Shown piece by piece: positions 51,915-59,434 of a DNA stretch of 64,000 bases. How positions within the stretch are numbered: the stretch's first letter is position 1; each line of letters begins with the position of its first letter. The position numbers and the translations under genes were made by a program. Source of the stretch: an uncultured Acidobacteriota bacterium (GTDB lineage: Bacteria; Acidobacteriota; Polarisedimenticolia; Polarisedimenticolales; JAIQFR01); assembly GCA_937864465.1 (NCBI GenBank), contig CALMJU010000070.1, forward strand, positions 43,109 through 107,108, given 5' to 3'. The notes beneath the pieces are model-generated. The model saw only the letters and a program-made list of their open reading frames with translations, was not told where the DNA came from and did no database searches.

Positions 51915-53273
51915 ATGTCACGCAACATGCTTTCGATCGTGTTGGCGCTTGTCGCCTTCTCAACCGCACTCGCCGTCGATCCTCCGAAGGCGGGCGACGC
52001 GGCCCTCGGGACGCAGCCGTACGACAAGTTCGAGAAACCGGCGGTCTGCGCGACCTGCCACGTGGACATCGCGCGCCAGCACGAGCAGGCGATGATGTCG
52101 CAGGCGTTCACGCACCACTGGGACGAGATCGAGTACTTCGAGCTCGCCCTCCCGCACGCGGAGAAGGTCGAGAAGGTCTCCGGCGTCAAGGCCGGCTGCA
52201 ACGGCTGCCACGCCCCCCTCGCCTTCCTCGCCGGGGACATCCCCCCCAAGCCGGTCAAGGAGAACACCCGCGCGAACGAGTCGGTGTCGTGCGACGTCTG
52301 CCACACGATCCGCGGCTTCGAGGGGGACACGCCGTTCAACTTCAACTGGATCTCGTCTCCGGGAGGGGTGAAGCAGGGGCCGCGGGACGCCGCCGTCAGC
52401 CCCCACCACGAGACGAGCCGGAACGATTTCCTGAAGAAGGCGGAGTTCTGCGGCACCTGCCACAACGAGAAGGACCCGTGGGGCCTCTGGGTGAAGTCCA
52501 CGCACCTCGAATGGAAGGAGGGCCCCCATGGGAAGGCCGGGATCGTCTGCCAGGAGTGCCACATGCCGCCGGCCGCCGGCCGCTCCGCGACGATGGGCGA
52601 GACGCACCCGGACGTGCGGCAGCACCTCTTCCACGGGGCGCACGACACGGGCAAGGTGCGGGGCTCGGTCGAGGTCCGGATCCACCCGGAGGCCCGCGAG
52701 GCGGCGCCGGGCGACACGATCCGGCTGACGGCGGTCGTCGTCAACGCGAAGGCGGGGCACAAGATCCCTTCGGGGTCGGCCGAGGAGCGCGTCGTCTGGC
52801 TCGACGTGGAGGCGAAGGACGCCAGGGGGAAGACGTATCGCCTCCCGGTCGACCGGAAGGGGTTCCCGGGGGAGGAATACACGATCGCGGACGGCCGCGC
52901 GCTGGCCTACCAGGACATCGGGGAGATCCGCGGCCTCGCGGACTTCCGAGGGCTGCCGCGCGACGGCGAGGTGCCGGACGGCGACCGGATCTTCCGCCTC
53001 CCCTACCTCGACGAGAAGGGGCGCATGACGGTCGCCCAGTGGAACACGGCCGGCTTCGCGACCGACTACCGGCTCGCGCCGCTCGCCGCGGTCGCGGAGA
53101 CGTTCACGTGGAAGCTCCCCCAGGACCTGCCCCCGGGGCCCGTGGTGGTGACGGCCACCGTCTGGTACTCGCGGCTCGTCTCCTCGGTCGCCGAGTACCT
53201 GAAGGTCCCGCGGGAGGAGTCGGAGCCGATTCTCGTCAACTCGCATTCGACGACGTTCACGTCGCTCGACTGA
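51915..53273 (+). CDS. Secreted five-heme cytochrome c
   Basis: 452 residues. Signal peptide (MLSIVLALVAFSTALA). Five CxxCH heme sites at about residues 46, 95, 125, 178 and 211: CATCH, CNGCH, CDVCH, CGTCH, CQECH. After residue 230 there is a beta-rich C-terminal half (VRIHPEAREAAPGDTIRLTAVVVNAKAGHKIPSG) resembling the domain found beside nitrite-reductase-type or cytochrome c554-like multihemes. It should carry electrons in the periplasm or at the outer membrane. Followed 11 bp later by a heme-tagged beta-barrel gene, so the pair probably works together. ATG after GGAGGG. Confidence 0.88.
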   Translation: MSRNMLSIVLALVAFSTALAVDPPKAGDAALGTQPYDKFEKPAVCATCHVDIARQHEQAMMSQAFTHHWDEIEYFELALPHAEKVEKVSGVKAGCNGCHAPLAFLAGDIPPKPVKENTRANESVSCDVCHTIRGFEGDTPFNFNWISSPGGVKQGPRDAAVSPHHETSRNDFLKKAEFCGTCHNEKDPWGLWVKSTHLEWKEGPHGKAGIVCQECHMPPAAGRSATMGETHPDVRQHLFHGAHDTGKVRGSVEVRIHPEAREAAPGDTIRLTAVVVNAKAGHKIPSGSAEERVVWLDVEAKDARGKTYRLPVDRKGFPGEEYTIADGRALAYQDIGEIRGLADFRGLPRDGEVPDGDRIFRLPYLDEKGRMTVAQWNTAGFATDYRLAPLAAVAETFTWKLPQDLPPGPVVVTATVWYSRLVSSVAEYLKVPREESEPILVNSHSTTFTSLD

Positions 53274-53284
53274 CCGGAGGCCCC

Positions 53285-54487
53285 ATGAGACGCCACCCTG
53301 CACTCGTGCTCGCCCTGACGGCGGCCGCCGCGGTCTGCGCCTGGAGCCGCGCCGAGGCGATCCCCGCGTTCGCGAGGAAGCACCAGCTCTCCTGCTCGAC
53401 CTGCCACGCGCCGTTCCCGCGCCTGAAGCCCTACGGCGAGGAGTTCGCCGCGCGGGGGTTCCGCATGGAGGACCCGTCCCAAGAGCCCTCGCGCGCCACG
53501 TACGACGTCGGGGATCCCCTGCTGCAGCTGCCGCGGGACCTCCCGCTGGCCGTGCGCTTGGACGGTTACGCCTCCTGGAAGCAGGACAGGATCGCCGAGA
53601 GCGACGTCGAGTGGCCCTGGGCGTTCAAGATCCTCTCCGGCGGTCCGATCTCGAAGAGCGCGTCGTACTACCTCTACTTCCTGGTCGAGGAAGGGGACGT
53701 CGTCGGGCTCGAGGACGCCTGGTTGCAGTTCCGCTCGATCTTCGGCGCGCCGGTCGACTTCTCGGCCGGGCAGTTCCAGGTGTGCGACCCGATGTTCAAG
53801 CGCGAGTCCAGGATCGAGCGGGCGGATTACGACGTGTTCAAGACGCACGTCGGCAGGACCCGCGTGGACCTCACCTACGACCGGGGGATCATCCTCGCCT
53901 GGCGCGCCCCGGCGAAGGTGGACGCGATCGTGCAGGTCGTCAATGGGAACGGGATCGAGGCCGCCAGCGACGAGCAGTTCGACCGCGACGACTACAAGAA
54001 CGTCGCCCTGCGGGTCGTCCGGACGTTCGGCCCCGCGAGGGTCGGCGTGTTCGGGTACTGGGGGCGGGAGCGCGCGCCGGAGGCGGAGGGAACAGGCGCC
54101 ACGAACCGGACGACGTGGCTCGGCCCGGATCTCGTGCTCGACCTCGGCGAGCGATGGGCCTTCTCGCTCGAGTACCTCGAGCGCCGGGACGACGACCCGG
54201 ACTTCTCCGGGTACGACGGGTCCTCGTACAAGACGCGCGGCGGCTTCGCCGAGCTCCACTTCTTCCCGGCGGGGCAGAACGGCCGGTACATCCTGAGCGC
54301 GCTGTACAACAGGATCTCCTCCGATTACGGTGACGCGGGCGAGGCGTTCGAGGATCCGACCGGCGAGTCGGCCTTCGTGACGTTCCAGTACCTCTTCGCC
54401 AGGAACCTGCGAGGGATCGTCGAGGCCGGGCGGGACCTCCAAGCCGACGCGACCCGCGTGAGCTTCGGCCTCTCGACTGCTTTCTGA
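53285..54487 (+). CDS. Outer-membrane beta-barrel protein with N-terminal heme c motif
   Basis: 400 residues. Signal peptide ending in AEA, then IPAFARKHQLSCSTCHAPFPRL with a single CxxCH heme motif at residue 37, followed by GEEFAARGF. From residue 75 on, alternating amphipathic strands resemble a porin barrel, and the last residues (SFGLSTAF) end in Phe, the usual outer-membrane signal. A single-heme module fused to a barrel could let electrons pass the outer membrane, with the upstream five-heme cytochrome as partner; this is inference from order and domains. The stop is 7 bases before the second inverted-repeat element. Confidence 0.8.
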   Translation: MRRHPALVLALTAAAAVCAWSRAEAIPAFARKHQLSCSTCHAPFPRLKPYGEEFAARGFRMEDPSQEPSRATYDVGDPLLQLPRDLPLAVRLDGYASWKQDRIAESDVEWPWAFKILSGGPISKSASYYLYFLVEEGDVVGLEDAWLQFRSIFGAPVDFSAGQFQVCDPMFKRESRIERADYDVFKTHVGRTRVDLTYDRGIILAWRAPAKVDAIVQVVNGNGIEAASDEQFDRDDYKNVALRVVRTFGPARVGVFGYWGRERAPEAEGTGATNRTTWLGPDLVLDLGERWAFSLEYLERRDDDPDFSGYDGSSYKTRGGFAELHFFPAGQNGRYILSALYNRISSDYGDAGEAFEDPTGESAFVTFQYLFARNLRGIVEAGRDLQADATRVSFGLSTAF

Positions 54488-54493
54488 TCGGAC

Positions 54494-54664
54494 GGGGTCA
54501 GACGTTTCCGGCGTTACCACTCCGCTGCGGACGGTGGAGGTAAGTCCAGTCTTCCGAATCGGTTGCGGATTCCTCGCGGAAGAGTGTCCCCATGGCAGTC
54601 TTCGCAACCGGCTCGAAACGAACGGGTTAGTAGTCGAAAAGTAACGCAGGTAACGTCTGACCCC
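54494..54664. repeat. 171-bp MITE-like element with 24-bp terminal inverted repeats (copy 2)
   Basis: Ends 54494-54517 and 54641-54664 are inverted repeats with two mismatches in 24; they begin GGGGTCAGACGTTTCCGGCG and match those of the element at 16642-16857. Interior differs from copy 1 and is AT-richer than its flanks. It lies exactly between the barrel gene stop and the PLP-enzyme ribosome site, so it may carry that gene's upstream region. No transposase is encoded. Confidence 0.8.
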
Positions 54665-54697
54665 GTTTCACGTCCGAAGCCAGGAGGGCCCGGAACC

Positions 54698-55897
54698 ATG
54701 GCGGCAAAGCGCTCGTCCCGTCCCGAGACGATGGCGGTCCACGCCGGGCCGGCACCCGACCCGAACCACGGCGGCGTCTCGGTCCCGATCTACCAGACGT
54801 CCACGTTCTCGTTCCGCAGCGCGGACGAGGGGGCCGCGAGGTTCGCCGGCACCGACCCCGGCTACATCTACACGCGGCTCGGCAACCCGACGATCCGCGC
54901 GCTCGAGCAGTGCGTCGCCGAGCTCGAGGGGGGCCACGCGGCTCTCGGCACCGCGTCCGGGATGGCCGCCGTCTCGACGACGTTCCTGGCGCTCCTCCGT
55001 CCCGGAGACCATGTCGTCGGCACGGACGCGGTGTACGGACCGTCCCGGCTGCTGCTCGAGAAGCAGCTCTCCAAGTTCGGGATCGAGTCCTCCTGGGTGC
55101 CCACCGAGGATCTGGAGGCGGTGCGGCGGGCGATGCGGCAGACGACGCGGATGCTCTTCGTCGAGACGCCGGCCAACCCGACGATCAAGATCACCGACCT
55201 CGATGCGTGCGGGAAGCTGGCGAGAGAGAAGGGAACCCTCCTCGTCGTCGACAACACGTTCTCGTCGCCGGTCCTCCAGAACCCGATCCGCTTCGGCGCC
55301 GACGTCGTGATCCACAGCATGACCAAGTACCTGAACGGTCACAGCGACGTGGTCGCCGGCATGATCGTCGCCGCGGACGCCGGGCTCCACGCGGAGATCG
55401 GCTCGATGCTCCGGAGCCTCGGCGGCACGATGGATCCGCACCAGGCGTGGCTCGTGCTCCGCGGCATCCGGACGCTCGCGCTGCGCGTGCGCCAGGCGCA
55501 GGAGAGCGCCTCGCGCCTCGCCCCCTGGCTCGAGGTGCATCCCGCCGTCGCCTGGGTGTCCTATCCCGGCCTCCCGTCCCACCCGCAACACGACCTGATG
55601 CGGCGCCAGATGGCCGGTCCCGGCTCGATGATCTCCTTCGGCGTGCGGGGCGGGCTCGAGGCCGCGAGGCGGATGATCGACTCCGTGCGCCTCGCGACCC
55701 TCGCCGTCTCCCTCGGCGGCGTCGAGACCCTCATCGAGCACCCGGCCTCGATGACCCACGCCTCGGTGCCGCGCGCCGAGCGCGAGGCCGCGGGGATCCG
55801 GGACGACCTCGTGCGCCTCGCGGTCGGATGCGAGGCGTGGGAGGACATCCGGGACGACCTCGACCGGGCCCTGGCGGCCGCGGTCCCGGCGAGGTAG
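54698..55897 (+). CDS. PLP-dependent Cys/Met metabolism enzyme (cystathionine gamma-synthase/lyase type)
   Basis: 399 residues. Motifs of the trans-sulfuration family: VPIYQTSTF, YTRLGNPTIRALE, GTASGMAAVST, VVDNTFSSPVLQNP, the PLP Lys in HSMTKYLNGHSDVVAG and SVSLGGVETLIEHPASMTHA near the end. The exact reaction (cystathionine synthase, lyase, methionine gamma-lyase or homocysteine formation) cannot be settled by eye. ATG after AGGAGGG; its upstream DNA is the inverted-repeat element. It might supply the homocysteine used by the corrinoid cluster, but lies 30 kb away. Confidence 0.93.
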   Translation: MAAKRSSRPETMAVHAGPAPDPNHGGVSVPIYQTSTFSFRSADEGAARFAGTDPGYIYTRLGNPTIRALEQCVAELEGGHAALGTASGMAAVSTTFLALLRPGDHVVGTDAVYGPSRLLLEKQLSKFGIESSWVPTEDLEAVRRAMRQTTRMLFVETPANPTIKITDLDACGKLAREKGTLLVVDNTFSSPVLQNPIRFGADVVIHSMTKYLNGHSDVVAGMIVAADAGLHAEIGSMLRSLGGTMDPHQAWLVLRGIRTLALRVRQAQESASRLAPWLEVHPAVAWVSYPGLPSHPQHDLMRRQMAGPGSMISFGVRGGLEAARRMIDSVRLATLAVSLGGVETLIEHPASMTHASVPRAEREAAGIRDDLVRLAVGCEAWEDIRDDLDRALAAAVPAR

Positions 55898-55924
55898 CCG
55901 CTCTCCGGTAAGGAGCGCCGCCGC

Positions 55925-58048
55925 TCAGCGGCACACGGACTGGGACCGGTCGATCTCCGTGCCGTCCGAACGGGCGCCGGCCGGCGACTCGACGTCGTCC
56001 ACGTGGCCGGTCACCAGCCAGTAGCTGTCGGCGGAAGGCTGTGCCGCGGGGGCCAGCGCGATCTTCAGCCGTCCGTCCCCTGCATCCACGACAGGCGCCG
56101 CGCAGAACGGCCCGGCGGGCGCGGCCGAGCCGTGGTCGTACTGCCCGGCGAGCAGCGTCGAGAGGCTGCCGACGTAAAGGTTGTAGCGGGCGGCGCCCGG
56201 GAGCGCCTCGAACGAGGCCTCGATCGTCCCGTCCGGCAGCCGCTCGATCCGGAGATCCGCCGCCTCGGGAGGCCTGGGCGCCTCCCAGCCGTAGAGATCG
56301 ATCCAGGCGGCGTCCAGCTCGACGCGGTAGAGGTCGTTCCCCGCGGTGCCTGCGACCGGGGCCGAGACGACCCGGACGGCCGCCGAGGACAGATCGTCCT
56401 GGTGGACCGGCGGCCACTCGTAGTCGGACGCCCCCGACGGGAGCGTCGGGTTCTTGGTCAGCGTGGCCGACACCTCGCGATAGGTCGCGACGTTCGGGCG
56501 CGCGAGGACCCTCGCCTGCGAGTAGTCCGGGTTCTCCGGGGGCTGCCCGGGCCCGCCGCCTCCGACGATCGGGGTGTAGTAGTTCCAGTCGGTCGGTGTG
56601 TACGCGTGCCCCGCGGGGGGCCGGAACTGCCCCGTGACCGAGGCCTCCATCCGGTAGAAGTCGTCCTGCACGGTCCCGGCCGTCCGGTAGCGGACCCCCG
56701 CGATCGCCCGCACGATGCGGTCCTCGTCGTACCAGTCGGGGAAGCCGGACAGGCGGAGTTCCTCGGTCCCGATGCCGAGGGCGATCGCCGTCGCCGCGCC
56801 GCCGTCGCCGTCGTCGAGGGCCGCCTCGGGGTCCGTCACGGCGGCGCCCCCCGACGTCTCCCACGCCGTCGGCAGGAGACGGCGGACCCTCCGGAGGAAG
56901 CCGAAATCCGCCGCGATCGAGGTGCGCGAGAGGGCGTCCTTGCTCCCGAGGCTCACCCCGCCGTCGGCCTCCCAGAGCTTCTCCCGGAGGATCGTGTAGC
57001 CGTTGTTGTTCGGGTGGATGTTGTCGGTCTGGAAGAGGTCCCGGCAGATCATCCCGTCGAAGCCGAAGCAGGAGCCCGCCTGGTCCTCGTGCGCGAACTC
57101 CGCGGCGACCTCGTTGATCGAGACCCGGCGCGCCTGGCCCCACGCGAGATCCCGCAGGATGCGGTCCACGATCGGGAGCCACTGCCGGTGGAACGTCGAG
57201 GAGCTCCCCGAGTAGCAGTCGTACGCGAGGTTGTCGTAGAGAGAGTTGAGCGCGACGTCGGCGCCCGGGATCTCCGACACCAGCGCGGAGATCGCCTCCT
57301 GGAGATTCTGGCGGGAATCGAGCACCTCGGCAACGGCGCGATTGATCTGGTCCTGTGTCGGGGTGCCCGACGGGTCCACCCCCAGGAGGTCGTTCCCGAT
57401 CATCGAGATCGCGACGTACCGAGGCTGCGCCTCGACGACGCGGAACACGTTGTTGAGGTCGTCGGCGTCGTCCACGAGGAGGTCGTCGGTGTGTTCCCCC
57501 TTGACGGCCGCCTGGTCGAGGGTTACCGAGGCCGCCGGAGCGACGCACTGGAGCCGCGCCTGGATCTGCTTGCTGTACCAGAAGGACGACGTGTAGAAGC
57601 ACGAGTTCCAGTTCCAGGCGATCGAATCCCCCATCGACGAGAACCGGAGGAGCCCCGCCTTGAGGCTCGCGATCCCCCCGTCCAGCTTGGCGAACCGCGG
57701 CCGGCCGACCGGGAACGAGTAGCCCGCGGTCCCCTCCGGGAACGAGTCGGAGCGGGCCCCGGAGAACCTCCACCCCGGGGGGTCGCCCGGGAGCAGCAGG
57801 TAGCAGCCGTTCCCCGGCGAGAAAGAGAACGCACCGTCGGCCCCGGTTGCGATCGTTTGGTCGTAGGCCCCCGACGCGTCGCGCGTTCCGAACAGCTCCA
57901 CCGGGACCCCCGGCACGGAGGGCTCGTCCGCCTCGCGGACCCCGTTCCCGTTCCGGTCCTCGAAGGCGCACCCCGAAACCGTCTGCGCGGCGACCGGGAG
58001 CCCCGTCGCGAGCAAGGCCAGGGCGAGCGCCGCCGCCCGGCCCCTCAC
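55925..58048 (-). CDS. Secreted SGNH/GDSL hydrolase with an SdrD_B-like N-terminal domain
   Basis: 707 residues. Signal peptide (LALALLATGLPVAAQ). Residues 20-120 form an SdrD/collagen-binding-B-like domain (FEDRNGNGVREADEPSVPG). The catalytic domain has block I SSMGDSIAWNWNS near residue 138, block III SMIGNDLLG near 217 and block V DNIHPNNNGYTIL near 343, giving the Ser-Asp-His set. Long C-terminal beta-rich region with WDWY-type segments. It probably removes acyl groups from a polysaccharide outside the cell. GTG start overlaps the preceding small gene by 4 bases. Confidence 0.85.
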   Translation of the reverse strand: MRGRAAALALALLATGLPVAAQTVSGCAFEDRNGNGVREADEPSVPGVPVELFGTRDASGAYDQTIATGADGAFSFSPGNGCYLLLPGDPPGWRFSGARSDSFPEGTAGYSFPVGRPRFAKLDGGIASLKAGLLRFSSMGDSIAWNWNSCFYTSSFWYSKQIQARLQCVAPAASVTLDQAAVKGEHTDDLLVDDADDLNNVFRVVEAQPRYVAISMIGNDLLGVDPSGTPTQDQINRAVAEVLDSRQNLQEAISALVSEIPGADVALNSLYDNLAYDCYSGSSSTFHRQWLPIVDRILRDLAWGQARRVSINEVAAEFAHEDQAGSCFGFDGMICRDLFQTDNIHPNNNGYTILREKLWEADGGVSLGSKDALSRTSIAADFGFLRRVRRLLPTAWETSGGAAVTDPEAALDDGDGGAATAIALGIGTEELRLSGFPDWYDEDRIVRAIAGVRYRTAGTVQDDFYRMEASVTGQFRPPAGHAYTPTDWNYYTPIVGGGGPGQPPENPDYSQARVLARPNVATYREVSATLTKNPTLPSGASDYEWPPVHQDDLSSAAVRVVSAPVAGTAGNDLYRVELDAAWIDLYGWEAPRPPEAADLRIERLPDGTIEASFEALPGAARYNLYVGSLSTLLAGQYDHGSAAPAGPFCAAPVVDAGDGRLKIALAPAAQPSADSYWLVTGHVDDVESPAGARSDGTEIDRSQSVCR

Positions 58049-58542
58049 CGCTCCCTCTCGAAGCGGCGGTGGAGCGCGAACCCCCCCCGGTCCGCCCCTT
58101 CCACGAAGAAGCGCACCGTCATCTCCCCGACGAGGGCTTGGCCGGACTCGACGAGCCGGTACGACTCGGAGATCTCTAGGACGAGATCGTCGGTGGGGGA
58201 CGGCCGCACGCGGTAGCGAGCGATCACCTCCCCCGTCGAGGCGTCCTCCTTCACCGAGACGTCCTCGACGGGAAGGAGGCCGGCATCGTTCGCGAACGCG
58301 GGCCACCTCGACGCGGCCGAGGAGTCGCCCCCCGCCCAGACCCGGCCGGCGACGACCCCGCCCTCGCGACGGAACTCGATGCGAAGCGGCTCGTCCCTCG
58401 AGGCGAGGTTCCAGTCCCCGTTCCCGTACCGTTGCTCGACGAGCAGGAAGGTCCCCTCGACCGGGCCCGCCGCAGACATCGTCGCGACCGGCCAGCCGAC
58501 GAGCGCGGCGAGCGCGACGCCCCTCCACGTCCCGACGCCCAT
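58045..58542 (-). CDS. Small secreted protein of unknown function
   Basis: 165 residues with a signal peptide (GVALAALVGWPVATMSAAG). The mature part is beta-rich (GTFLLVEQRYGNGDW, LRIEFRREGGVVAGRVW) and resembles no family I know; it could be a lipocalin-like or immunoglobulin-like fold. ATG start after GGGGGAGAG, with a TATAAG -10-like box 20 bases upstream. The stop overlaps the SGNH hydrolase start, so it may be its export or inhibitor partner. Confidence 0.65.
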   Translation of the reverse strand: MGVGTWRGVALAALVGWPVATMSAAGPVEGTFLLVEQRYGNGDWNLASRDEPLRIEFRREGGVVAGRVWAGGDSSAASRWPAFANDAGLLPVEDVSVKEDASTGEVIARYRVRPSPTDDLVLEISESYRLVESGQALVGEMTVRFFVEGADRGGFALHRRFERER

Positions 58543-58619
58543 GGCGCTCTCCCCCTGCTTCCTTATACGCCGAGGCGCCCCCGGCGACAAACGCGCGGGC
58601 CGGGGAAGCCGCGACGGCC

Positions 58620-58625
58620 TATACT
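58620..58625 (+). promoter_or_regulatory. -10 box TATACT of the SDR and VWFA-like operon
   Basis: TATACT lies 35 bases before the SDR ATG, within the 118-bp divergent region. The SDR, its overlapping partner and possibly the tandem copies could share this start. No -35 is visible. Confidence 0.5.
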
Positions 58626-58660
58626 GCGTCCGCCGGTCCTGGGGCCGGGGAGAGAGGATC

Positions 58661-59434
58661 ATGGCGGCGTTCGACGATCGTGTGGTGCTCGTGACGGGGG
58701 CGAGCAGCGGCATCGGCGCGGCCTGCGCCCGAGCCTTCGCGCGGGAAGGCGCCAGGCTCCTGCTCGCGGCCCGCCGCGTCGAGCGGATCCGCGCGGAGGC
58801 CCCGCGCCTCTCCGGCCTCGGCGCCCGCGACGTCCGCGCCGTACGCCTCGACACGCGCGACTACGACGCGGTGCGGGCGGCGCTCGGCGATCTGCCGGCG
58901 GAGTGGGAGGAGATCGACGTCCTCGTCAACAACGCCGGCCTGTCCCGGGGCCTCGCCTCCCTCCACGAGGGAAGCCTCGACGACTGGAACGAGATGATCG
59001 ACACCAACGTCAAGGGGCTCCTCCACGTGGATCGCGTCGTGGTTCCCGGGATGGCCGCCCGCCGGCGCGGGACGGTCGTCCACGTCGGATCGATCGCCGG
59101 ACGGCAGGCCTACCCGGGAGGCAACGTCTACTGCGGGACCAAGGCGGCCGTGAAGGCGATCACGGACGGCCTGCGGATCGACCTCCTGGGAACCGGCGTC
59201 CGCGTGGCGACCGTCGACCCCGGAATGGTCCGCACCGAGTTCAGCGAGGTCCGCTTCCACGGCGATCGCGAGAGGGCCGACTCCGTGTACCGGGGGATGA
59301 CGCCGCTCGCGGCCGACGACGTCGCGGAGGTCGTGGTCTGGATCGCGTCCCGCCCCGCCCACGTCCAGATCGCCGAGGTCGTCGTCCTCCCGGCCGACCA
59401 GGCGTCGGCGACGCACGTGCACAGGCGGACATGA
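58661..59434 (+). CDS. Short-chain dehydrogenase/reductase (YdfG-like)
   Basis: 257 residues with complete motifs: VVLVTGASSGIGAACARAFA, NNAG in VLVNNAGLSRGL and the catalytic Tyr-Lys in NVYCGTKAAVKAITDGL, with Ser in VGSIAGRQ. The pattern DPGMVRTEFSEVRFHGD fits the YdfG group of 3-hydroxy-acid (serine/threonine) dehydrogenases using NADP. ATG start with AGAGAGGATC upstream. Its stop overlaps the first tandem VWFA-like gene by 4 bases. Confidence 0.93.
   Translation: MAAFDDRVVLVTGASSGIGAACARAFAREGARLLLAARRVERIRAEAPRLSGLGARDVRAVRLDTRDYDAVRAALGDLPAEWEEIDVLVNNAGLSRGLASLHEGSLDDWNEMIDTNVKGLLHVDRVVVPGMAARRRGTVVHVGSIAGRQAYPGGNVYCGTKAAVKAITDGLRIDLLGTGVRVATVDPGMVRTEFSEVRFHGDRERADSVYRGMTPLAADDVAEVVVWIASRPAHVQIAEVVVLPADQASATHVHRRT

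Noticed and set aside
54514..54699. A 61-codon minus-strand frame inside the second inverted-repeat element
   Set aside because: It covers the element and the ribosome site of the next gene and has no motif; the frame differs from the one in copy 1.
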